Assembly: GCF_900215435.1 (NCBI RefSeq)
Contig: NZ_OCMY01000001.1
Span: forward strand, 2,728,001-2,792,000
Source of the DNA: Candidatus Pantoea floridensis
Lineage (GTDB): Bacteria; Pseudomonadota; Gammaproteobacteria; Enterobacterales; Enterobacteriaceae
DNA: 64,000 nt
Direction: 5' to 3'
Below are positions 36,357-43,494 of this stretch, piece after piece. Below the pieces are notes generated by a model that saw nothing but the letters and a program-made list of their open reading frames with translations, ran no database searches and was not told where the DNA came from. Made by a program: the position numbers and the translations under genes. How positions within the stretch are numbered: position 1 is the first letter of the stretch; every line of letters starts with the position of its first letter.

Positions 36357-36398
36357 GTAGCGGCGCGATTTATCGCGCAATAAATTGCGCCGCTACAA
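36357..36398. repeat. GTAGCGGCGC palindrome, second copy
   Basis: Outer arms GTAGCGGCGC / GCGCCGCTAC and inner GCGCGATTTATCGCGC, as at 23229-23269 but with the inner order reversed. It occupies the gap between the convergent GNAT and galR genes and may terminate both. Confidence 0.7.
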
Positions 36399-36420
36399 AT
36401 TGTGCGGCGCGCAATCTTGC

Positions 36421-37422
36421 TTAACCCGGTCCACTCACCGAATGCCGTCTCACCAGCGTTGGGCTAAACATATTGGTGACTTCCGGCATCTCGCTGCCAT
36501 TGGCTAACGCCAGCGCCAGCTGCGCCGCCTGTTGCGCCATGGTCACTATCGGATAGCGCACCGTGGTCAATCGCGGACGCACATAGCGCGACACCAGCAC
36601 ATCATCGAAGCCAATCAGCGACATCTCTTCCGGCACGCGGATGCCGTTATCGCTCAGCACCGCCAGCGCACCGGCCGCCATCGAATCGTTATAGCAGGCC
36701 ACCGCGGTGAATTGCTTGCCGCGCCCCATCAACTCCGTCATGGCCTGTTCGCCGCCCACTTCGTCCGGTTCGCCCCACGCCACTAAACGATCGTTACACG
36801 GCAACCCGTGCTCTTTCAGCGCATCGTAATAGCCCTGCAGGCGATCTTCGGCATCGGAAATGGTGTGGGTGGAACAGATAAAGGCGATTTGCGTGTGGCC
36901 CTGCTGAATCAGATGACGGGTTGCCAGCCACGCGCCGTAGCGGTCATCCAGCGCGATGCAGCGATTCTCAAAGCCTTTTAGCAAGCGATTCAGCAGCACC
37001 ATGCCCGGCACCTGCTTCATCAGCATCTCTAAATCGTCGTCGGGAATTTTCTTGGCGTGCACCACCAGCGCGGCGCAGCGATGACGCATGAGCTGCTCAA
37101 TCGCCTGACGCTCTTTTTGCTCATTATGGTAACCGTTACCAATCAGCAAAAAGTTGCCGGTCTGCCCTGCGACTTCATCCACCGCTTTGACCATCGCGCC
37201 AAAAAACGGATCGGACACATCGCCCACCACCAAACCCAGGGTTTCAGTGGATTGTTGCGCCAGGGCGCGCGCATTGGCGTTCGGGTGATACTGCAACTGC
37301 TCCATTGCCTGCGTCACGGCGAGGCGAGAGCTCTCGCTGGCTTTGGGCGAATTATTGATGACGCGAGAGACGGTTGCGACCGAAACCCCCGCCATGCGGG
37401 CAACATCCTTAATGGTAGCCAT
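36421..37422 (-). CDS. galR: GalR, galactose repressor
   Basis: LacI-family repressor of 333 residues (E. coli GalR 343; the last ten or so residues are missing). The start MATIKDVARMAGVSVATVSR at 37422 matches E. coli; the longer frame runs through the operator region and is not used. HTH residues 1-25, hinge SYHPNANARALAQQ-like region near residue 45, then a periplasmic-binding-protein-like sugar domain (LVVGDVSDPFFGAMVKAVDE near residue 63). It represses gal genes and itself, relieved by D-galactose. A GalR/GalS-type operator lies 17 bp before the start. Confidence 0.95.
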   Translation of the reverse strand: MATIKDVARMAGVSVATVSRVINNSPKASESSRLAVTQAMEQLQYHPNANARALAQQSTETLGLVVGDVSDPFFGAMVKAVDEVAGQTGNFLLIGNGYHNEQKERQAIEQLMRHRCAALVVHAKKIPDDDLEMLMKQVPGMVLLNRLLKGFENRCIALDDRYGAWLATRHLIQQGHTQIAFICSTHTISDAEDRLQGYYDALKEHGLPCNDRLVAWGEPDEVGGEQAMTELMGRGKQFTAVACYNDSMAAGALAVLSDNGIRVPEEMSLIGFDDVLVSRYVRPRLTTVRYPIVTMAQQAAQLALALANGSEMPEVTNMFSPTLVRRHSVSGPG

Positions 37423-37438
37423 GCGATTATCGACATCC

Positions 37439-37454
37439 GGGAAAACGTTTACAC
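37439..37454 (-). promoter_or_regulatory. GalR/GalS-type operator before galR
   Basis: On the galR strand the site reads GTGTAAACGTTTTCCC, compared with the E. coli consensus GTGTAANCGNTTNCAC: the left arm and centre match and the last arm is imperfect. Its position just upstream of the start suggests autoregulation. Confidence 0.6.
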
Positions 37455-37618
37455 ATGCCATCAGTGTTACGGAAAACACCCCCTGTAGCAACCCGCCAGA
37501 ATGCCAGCGCTGTCGCAAAAGCACGGAAAATCAGGCGCTCACGACCGCACTTTAGCTCATTGTTCGCCTCATGGTATGCTGCCAACCTTAATCACACCTG
37601 CCTGCCGGACTTAAAACC

Positions 37619-39892
37619 ATGAAAACTCGCGTGCCGCATCTGGCGCACTGGGGCGCCTTCACCGCCGTCACTGAAAACGATCGCCTGATTGGCTGCGAAC
37701 CATTTTTTGCTGATGCCGATCCGTCGCCGATGCTTAACACCATCCCTGAACTGGTCTATTCGGATAAGCGTATCCGCCAGCCGATGGTGCGCCGTTCCTG
37801 GCTTAAGTCACGCGAGCACAGCGATCGCACCTTACGTGGCCGTGAAGATTTTGTGGCGGTGGATTGGGATACCGCGCTGGATTTGGTGGCGGAAGAGAAT
37901 CGCCGCGTGCGCGATCGCTACGGCGCATCGGGCATTTTCAATGGCTCTTACGGCTGGTCATCGGCGGGACGCGTCAACCACGCGCGCACGCTGATTCGCC
38001 GCTTCTATTTTCAGGGCGGCGGCGGGGTGGATCAGCAAGGTAACTACAGCTGGGGCGCAGCGCAGTTCTTCCTGCCGTATGTGATTGGCACCTATATGCC
38101 GCTGACTGGCCGCGTGACTGACTGGCCGCAAGTGGTGGAACACGCCGACATCTTTATCGCCTTTGGTGGTCTGGCGCTGAAAAACGCCCAGGTGGCATCC
38201 GGCGGTGCCGGGCAGCACAGCCTGAAACCGGCGCTGGAACAGCTCAGCGCCAAAGGCACGCCGATCGTTAACATCAGCCCGATGCGCGATGATTGCCCGG
38301 CGTTCGTCAATGCCGAGTGGATTCCGATTCGCCCCAACACCGATGTCGCGCTGATGCTGGCGCTCGGATATGAAATAACGCGCCGCAACGGCATTGATGA
38401 ACGCTTCCTCGCCAGCCACTGCACCGGCTGGCCGCAGCTGCGCGGCTATTTGCTGGGCGAGAGCGATGGCATTGCTAAAACGCCTGCGTGGGCGAGTGCG
38501 ATCACCGGCATTCCGGCGGCGCGCATTGCCCTGCTGGCGCAGCAGCTCATTGGCAAACGTAGCTTTATTACCTGTTCCTATTCGGTGCAGCGCGCGCATC
38601 GCGGCGAGCAGCCGTACTGGATGATGATTGCGCTGTCATCAATGCTCGGCCAGCCAGGCTTGCCGGGGGGCGGCTTCTCGTTTGGTCACGGTTCGATGAA
38701 TAGCGTCGGCAATCCGCGTCAGGATGGCCCGGCACCGATGATGAGCACCGGGCCGAATCCGGGCAATCTGTCGATTCCGGTGGCGCGCATCAGCGACATG
38801 CTGCTCAATCCGGGCCAGCCCTATCATTTTCAGGGGGAAACCCAGCACTATCCGGATATCCATTTGGTGCACTGGGCGGGCGGCAATCCGTTCCATCATC
38901 ATCAGCAGCTCAATCGTCTGGTGGAAGGCTGGCAGCGCCCGGACACCGTGATTGTGCAGGATATTGTCTGGACGCCGGCGGCCCAGATGGCGGATATCGT
39001 GTTGCCCGCCACCACGACGCTGGAGCGCAACGACATTGGCGGCTCATCGCGCGATCGCTTCGTGCTGGCGATGCATCAGGCGATCAAGCCGCAGCATCAG
39101 GCGCGTAACGATTTCGATATCTTCGCCGATATTGCCGATCGCCTCGGCTATCGCGATGTTTTCACCGAAGGCCGTAGCGAGATGCAGTGGATTGAACATC
39201 TGTATCAGCAGTGCGCCACCGCGCATGCGCGCAGAGATATTCATTTCCCAGAGTTTGGTGAGTTTTGGCAGCGCGGGTATGTCGAGATCCCGGAAGGCGG
39301 CAAGCCTTACGTATTTATGGATGATTTTCGTGTTGATCCGCAAAGTCACCCGATTCAAACCGCCAGCGGCAAGATCGAACTGTTTAGCCAAACCATCGCG
39401 GACTATCAGCTGGAAGATTTCGCCGGCCATCCCGAATGGCGCGAGCCGCAAGAGTGGCTGGGCGCGCCGCTCAGCGCGCAGTTCCCGCTGCATATGATCT
39501 CCATTCAACCGTCGGATCGTTTGCACAGCCAGATGGATGCGACCGCCAGCGTACAAGCCAATAAAACCGCCGGACATGAAACCTTGTATATGCATCCGCA
39601 GGATGCCGCCGCGCGCGCGATTGCGGATGGCGATGAGATTGAGGTGAGCAACGCGCGGGGCCGCATGCTGGCTGGCGTACGCCTTACCGATGGTTTAACG
39701 CCGGGTGTGGTGATCATCGCCACCGGCGCGTGGTTCGATCCCGGATTTGGTCGCGCGTGGCAGCCGTGGGATCGTGCCGGCAACCCCAATGTGTTGACGC
39801 TGGATATCGGCACCTCGTCGCTGACGCAGGGGCCAAACGCCATGAGTTGCCTGGTAGAAATCAAAAAACATCGGATTTGCACAAACGGTTAA
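37619..39892 (+). CDS. BisC-like molybdopterin oxidoreductase (biotin/methionine sulfoxide or N-oxide reductase family)
   Basis: 757 residues, somewhat shorter than E. coli BisC (777). No twin-arginine signal and no N-terminal Fe-S cysteine motif, so it is a cytoplasmic single-cofactor enzyme of the DMSO reductase family. The Tyr111-Gly-Trp113 pair in NGSYGWSSAG corresponds to the substrate pocket of DMSO/biotin sulfoxide reductases, and S144 in GNYSWGAAQ is the predicted molybdenum ligand. Other cofactor segments are LLGESDGIAKT near residue 278, GGGFSFGHG near residue 350 and VLPATTTLERND near residue 461. Probable role: reduction of biotin sulfoxide or free methionine sulfoxide. No electron-donor subunit is adjacent. 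Confidence 0.88.
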   Translation: MKTRVPHLAHWGAFTAVTENDRLIGCEPFFADADPSPMLNTIPELVYSDKRIRQPMVRRSWLKSREHSDRTLRGREDFVAVDWDTALDLVAEENRRVRDRYGASGIFNGSYGWSSAGRVNHARTLIRRFYFQGGGGVDQQGNYSWGAAQFFLPYVIGTYMPLTGRVTDWPQVVEHADIFIAFGGLALKNAQVASGGAGQHSLKPALEQLSAKGTPIVNISPMRDDCPAFVNAEWIPIRPNTDVALMLALGYEITRRNGIDERFLASHCTGWPQLRGYLLGESDGIAKTPAWASAITGIPAARIALLAQQLIGKRSFITCSYSVQRAHRGEQPYWMMIALSSMLGQPGLPGGGFSFGHGSMNSVGNPRQDGPAPMMSTGPNPGNLSIPVARISDMLLNPGQPYHFQGETQHYPDIHLVHWAGGNPFHHHQQLNRLVEGWQRPDTVIVQDIVWTPAAQMADIVLPATTTLERNDIGGSSRDRFVLAMHQAIKPQHQARNDFDIFADIADRLGYRDVFTEGRSEMQWIEHLYQQCATAHARRDIHFPEFGEFWQRGYVEIPEGGKPYVFMDDFRVDPQSHPIQTASGKIELFSQTIADYQLEDFAGHPEWREPQEWLGAPLSAQFPLHMISIQPSDRLHSQMDATASVQANKTAGHETLYMHPQDAAARAIADGDEIEVSNARGRMLAGVRLTDGLTPGVVIIATGAWFDPGFGRAWQPWDRAGNPNVLTLDIGTSSLTQGPNAMSCLVEIKKHRICTNG

Positions 39893-39906
39893 CAATCTCA
39901 CCGCTG

Positions 39907-39930
39907 GTTACATTTTGCGGGTAACTGTTG
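39907..39930 (+). promoter_or_regulatory. OmpR-like site upstream of omrB
   Basis: GTTACATTTTGCGGGTAACT resembles the OmpR box pattern (TTACATTTTG followed by a GTAAC half). It lies 48-71 bp before the sRNA start. E. coli omrA and omrB are OmpR-activated. Confidence 0.5.
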
Positions 39931-39977
39931 CGTTTAGGCGATGGTTTCTCATCATGCCGCCTTGCTACAGTCAGGGT

Positions 39978-40054
39978 CCCAGAGGTATTGATGGGTGAAC
40001 ATCAAAAAGTTTTCTTGATTACACCGACCTGCGCAGATGCGCAGGTTTTTTTTT
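39978..40054 (+). ncRNA. omrB: OmrB-like Hfq-dependent sRNA
   Basis: The 5' end CCCAGAGGTATTGATGGGTG is the conserved seed shared by OmrA and OmrB of enterobacteria, and the 3' end is a terminator CCTGCGCAGATGCGCAGG followed by nine Ts; TTACACC before it is also conserved. Length about 77 nt (E. coli OmrB about 82). The middle differs from the second copy. A -10-like TACAGT lies at 39966-39971. In E. coli these sRNAs repress outer-membrane receptor and regulator mRNAs (cirA, fecA, ompT, csgD, ompR). It is the galR-side copy, so omrB by position. Confidence 0.92.
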
Positions 40055-40137
40055 GAAACATAGTTTTCCTGTCAACTCGCTTTACGTTTCTTTATAACTG
40101 CTGGCATTAAGCCTGATTTTCGCCTCAGTGGATTACC

Positions 40138-41871
40138 ATGCCTCCTATTAAAAAATTTCTGGGAAAAGACCAGATCAAAGCCCCCTTTAACCCGTTTCGT
40201 TTTCGCCTGATTTGCCTCGGCGTTTTCTGCTGTCTGGTGCTATTACTGATCTGTGTCGGCGACCTGCAACTGATTAAACATCCGATGCTGGAACACGAGG
40301 CCGATCAGCGCTCGCTGCGCACCGTCACGCTGCCCACCAACCGTGGCACCTTGCTGGATCGCGATGGTCAGGCGCTGGCGCTGAGTGTGCCAGCGCGCGA
40401 TATCATCGCCGATCCGATGCGCGTGCTGGAGGCCAATCCTGATTTCACCAGCGCCAAATGGGCCTATCTGGCGGCGGCGCTCAATCTGCGTCCGGAAGAT
40501 CTGCGCGCGCAAATCACCGCTAACCCGAAAAAGCGCTTCCTTTATCTGGGACGCAAGATCGAACTCGGCATCGCTAAAGACATCGCCGAGCTGAAACTGA
40601 AAGGCATCAGCTCGGTGTATAACGACAGCCGTTTCTATCCGATGAGTGAAGCGGCCGCGCCGCTGATTGGTATCGTCGGCGCCGACAGCAATGGCCTGAA
40701 CGGCATCGAAAAAGGCTTCGATCATGTGTTGCAGGGCGATCCGGGCAAAGAGGTTTATCGTCAGGATGGTGAAGGCAACATCATTGCGATGATCGATTAC
40801 CAGCCGCCGCAGCAGCCGCCAACGGTGCAGCTCAGCATCGACAAATTCGACCAGTTCACGCTTTACAGCAAACTGCGCGACGGCGTGCTGCTCAACAAAG
40901 CGGATTCGGGCGCGGCGGTGCTGGTAAAAATCGATACCGGCGAAATTCTGGCGATGGCCTCTTATCCGTCTTTCAACCCGAACAATTATGAGAACGCCAC
41001 GCCGGCACAGATGCGTAACTCGGCGATCAACGACAGCTACGAACCGGGCTCAACGGTGAAACCGCTGGTGGTGATGGAAGGGCTGGAGCGCCATTTGGTG
41101 CGCGCCGATTCGGTGATTGATACCACGCCCTACAGCGTAAATGGCCACCTGATCCGCGACGTTGGCCACTGGCCGCGACTTACCATGACCGGCATTTTGC
41201 AAAAATCGAGTGATATCGGCGTGTCGCACATTGCGCTGGCAATGCCCGCCGAAGCGCTGGTCAACACCTATCAGGCGTTTGGATTGGGTAAACCCACCGG
41301 ACTGGGCCTGACCGGCGAAAGCGTCGGCTACTTCCCGCTGCATCGTGAACGCTGGGCCGACATCGAACGCGCTACCTTCGCTTTTGGCTACGGCCTGCGC
41401 GTGACGCCGCTGCAAATTGCCCGTGAATACGCCACGCTCGGTTCGTACGGTATTTATCGCCCGCTGTCGATCACCAAGGTGACGCCGCCGGTGCTGGGCA
41501 AGCAGGTGGCCAATCCGCAGGTGGTGCAAACCGTGGTGCACATGCTGGAGAGTGATGTGCTGCCGGGCGGCACCGGCGTGAGAGCCGCGGTGCCGGGATA
41601 TCGTCTGGCGACCAAAACCGGTACGGCGGAGAAGATGGGCTCCAGCGGTAAGTACGATGGCGGCTACATCAACTATACCGCCGGCATCGCGCCGGCCAGC
41701 CATCCGGAAGTGGCGCTGGTGGTGATGATCAACCATCCCACCGCGGGCGATCACTTTGGTGGATCGGTGGCCGCCCCGATCTTCGGCAATATCATGGGCC
41801 CGGTGCTGAAGCACATGAATGTGGCACCGGATGCCATCTACAGTAAGCCGCCTTCAGATAAATCTCAGTGA
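40138..41871 (+). CDS. FtsI-like class B penicillin-binding protein (PBP3 paralogue)
   Basis: 577 residues (E. coli FtsI 588). A short cytoplasmic head and one membrane helix (FRLICLGVFCCLVLLLICVG, about residues 22-41) precede the pedestal (LPTNRGTLLDRDGQALALSV near residue 62) and the transpeptidase domain. Active-site motifs are S305-T-V-K, a second motif SSD within QKSSDIGVS where FtsI has SSN, and KTGT in ATKTGTAEK near residue 492. It resembles a duplicated ftsI, comparable to PBP3SAL of Salmonella, which works at acidic pH; that specific role is only an analogy. It lies between the two Omr sRNAs, outside any division gene cluster. Confidence 0.9.
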   Translation: MPPIKKFLGKDQIKAPFNPFRFRLICLGVFCCLVLLLICVGDLQLIKHPMLEHEADQRSLRTVTLPTNRGTLLDRDGQALALSVPARDIIADPMRVLEANPDFTSAKWAYLAAALNLRPEDLRAQITANPKKRFLYLGRKIELGIAKDIAELKLKGISSVYNDSRFYPMSEAAAPLIGIVGADSNGLNGIEKGFDHVLQGDPGKEVYRQDGEGNIIAMIDYQPPQQPPTVQLSIDKFDQFTLYSKLRDGVLLNKADSGAAVLVKIDTGEILAMASYPSFNPNNYENATPAQMRNSAINDSYEPGSTVKPLVVMEGLERHLVRADSVIDTTPYSVNGHLIRDVGHWPRLTMTGILQKSSDIGVSHIALAMPAEALVNTYQAFGLGKPTGLGLTGESVGYFPLHRERWADIERATFAFGYGLRVTPLQIAREYATLGSYGIYRPLSITKVTPPVLGKQVANPQVVQTVVHMLESDVLPGGTGVRAAVPGYRLATKTGTAEKMGSSGKYDGGYINYTAGIAPASHPEVALVVMINHPTAGDHFGGSVAAPIFGNIMGPVLKHMNVAPDAIYSKPPSDKSQ

Positions 41872-41982
41872 AATCAAAATGTAATTAAGGTGTGGAGAAA
41901 ATTCACACCTCGTTTCACTTCGCCGAACACCGTTGCTTTTTGCACCTGTCTTTCACCGGCGGTTCGGTGCCAATATGGTCAT

Positions 41983-42069
41983 CCCAGAGGTATTGATGGG
42001 TGTGAAACAACGCTGCTTTGCAGCATCCCTGTTATTACACCGACCCACGCAGATGCGTGGGTTTTTTTT
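41983..42069 (+). ncRNA. omrA: OmrA-like Hfq-dependent sRNA
   Basis: Begins with the same CCCAGAGGTATTGATGGGTG as the copy at 39978, has a different middle (a stem around GCTGCTTTGCAGC), then TTACACCGACC and the terminator CCACGCAGATGCGTGG followed by Ts. Length about 87 nt (E. coli OmrA about 88). A TATGGT -10-like element lies at 41974-41979. Compared with E. coli, where omrA and omrB are adjacent between aas and galR, the two are separated here by a PBP gene. This is the aas-side copy, hence omrA by position. Confidence 0.92.
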
Positions 42070-42349
42070 GCCTGCAATTTACCAAAACGCGTAGGGCCGT
42101 CATTCATGACGACATTTAACTGACCGCACGGTGCGGCCAATAACCAAGTCGCCATGAATGGCGACCCTACGGTTAAACCCACAAAACGCTAAAAATCCCA
42201 ACGATTTATGGCACGAAAGGTTTACCATTTTCCTTTGGAAAATATATTTTACGCAACCTTAACAACCTCGCTTAACCCGCCTCCCTACAATGGCTTTTTA
42301 GCGTCATTACCTTCGTGACTATTCCCCTCCTATCTTTTAGAGAACAACT
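42070..42349. promoter_or_regulatory. Upstream region of the first RND operon, with two repeat copies
   Basis: After the omrA terminator come a degenerate copy GTAGGGCCGTCATTCATGAC at 42091-42113 and an inverted TCGCCAT copy ending CCCTAC at 42148-42170. The remaining AT-rich DNA up to 42349 presumably holds the promoter; TTTTAGAGAAC precedes the ATG. No divergent acrR-like repressor gene is present. Confidence 0.55.
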
Positions 42350-43486
42350 ATGCGCCTGAAACTTCTTTCTGCCAGCGTGGTGTTTTTACTGGCAGCCTGT
42401 GACCAGGGCGGAGCTAAACCCGCCGCATCCGCCACGCCGCAAGTTGGCGTGGTAAACCTGAAAGCCGAACCCGTTACGCTTGTTACCCAATTGCCTGGCC
42501 GTACCACGGCGGTGCGAACGGCGCAGGTACGTCCGCAGGTAAGCGGCGTGATTGAAAAAATCCTGTTTACCGAAGGCGGTGAAGTGAAAGCCGGCCAGCC
42601 GCTGTATCAGATTGATCCCGCCACCTATAAAGCGGCCTACGATAAAGCCATGGCAACCTGGCAGAACGATGCCATGGTGGTGAAACGCTATCAGCCGCTG
42701 GCCAATGCGCACGCTATCAGCCAGCAGACATACGATGATGCAGTTGCTGCCGCGCGCGAAGCGCAGGCCGATGTTGAAACCGCCAAGGTCAATCTCGATT
42801 ACACGCTGGTGAAAGCGCCCATTTCCGGCCACATCAGCCGTTCGCTGTACACCGCCGGTGCACTGGTGACCAATGGCCAAACCGATTATCTCGCCACCAT
42901 TACCCAGCTCGATCCGATCTATGTGGATGTCAGTGAATCGGCAACCGATCTGCTGCGTCTGCGTCGCGCATTAGCCGATGGTAAAATTGCCAAAGTGGCC
43001 GATAACACCGCGGCAGTGGGGTTATCGCTGGAGGATAACAGCCAATATGCCGAACAGGGCAAGCTGGCATTTTCGGAGGTAAACGTTGATACCACCACCG
43101 GCACCGTGGTGCTGCGCGCGGTATTCCCCAATCCGCATAACGAACTGCTGCCGGGCATGTACGTGCATGCCAGTTTCCCGCAGGGCATTCAGCAGCAGGG
43201 GATTTTGCTGCCGCAAGAGGCAATCATGCATGACACCAAAGGCCAGCCGTATGTCTTCGTGGTCAAAAGTGACAGCACTATTGAGCAGCGCAGCATCCAT
43301 ACCGGCGAGATGATCAAAGGAGAATGGCTGGTGACGTCGGGCTTGCAGCAAGGGGAAAACGTGGTGGTGAACAACCTGCAAAGCGTGCGCAGCGGAGAGA
43401 AAGTTACCACTACGGCGGCCAATACCGATGACACGCCATCCGCCAACGCGGTCAGCCTTTCCATGACCGACGCAGCAGCGCAATAG
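42350..43486 (+). CDS. RND efflux periplasmic adaptor (AcrA/MexA family)
   Basis: 378-residue membrane-fusion lipoprotein: MRLKLLSASVVFLLAAC with lipidated C17. Order of parts: lipoyl-like half motif (VRPQVSGVIEKILFTEGGEVKAGQPL near residue 63, shortened here by meaning only), alpha-hairpin coiled coil (about 95-165), second lipoyl half KAPISGHISRS near residue 160, then beta-barrel and membrane-proximal domains. It joins the permease encoded 8 bp later to the outer-membrane factor. Likely an AcrA/AcrE-type tripartite drug pump. Confidence 0.95.
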   Translation: MRLKLLSASVVFLLAACDQGGAKPAASATPQVGVVNLKAEPVTLVTQLPGRTTAVRTAQVRPQVSGVIEKILFTEGGEVKAGQPLYQIDPATYKAAYDKAMATWQNDAMVVKRYQPLANAHAISQQTYDDAVAAAREAQADVETAKVNLDYTLVKAPISGHISRSLYTAGALVTNGQTDYLATITQLDPIYVDVSESATDLLRLRRALADGKIAKVADNTAAVGLSLEDNSQYAEQGKLAFSEVNVDTTTGTVVLRAVFPNPHNELLPGMYVHASFPQGIQQQGILLPQEAIMHDTKGQPYVFVVKSDSTIEQRSIHTGEMIKGEWLVTSGLQQGENVVVNNLQSVRSGEKVTTTAANTDDTPSANAVSLSMTDAAAQ

Positions 43487-43494
43487 GGGGCGGC

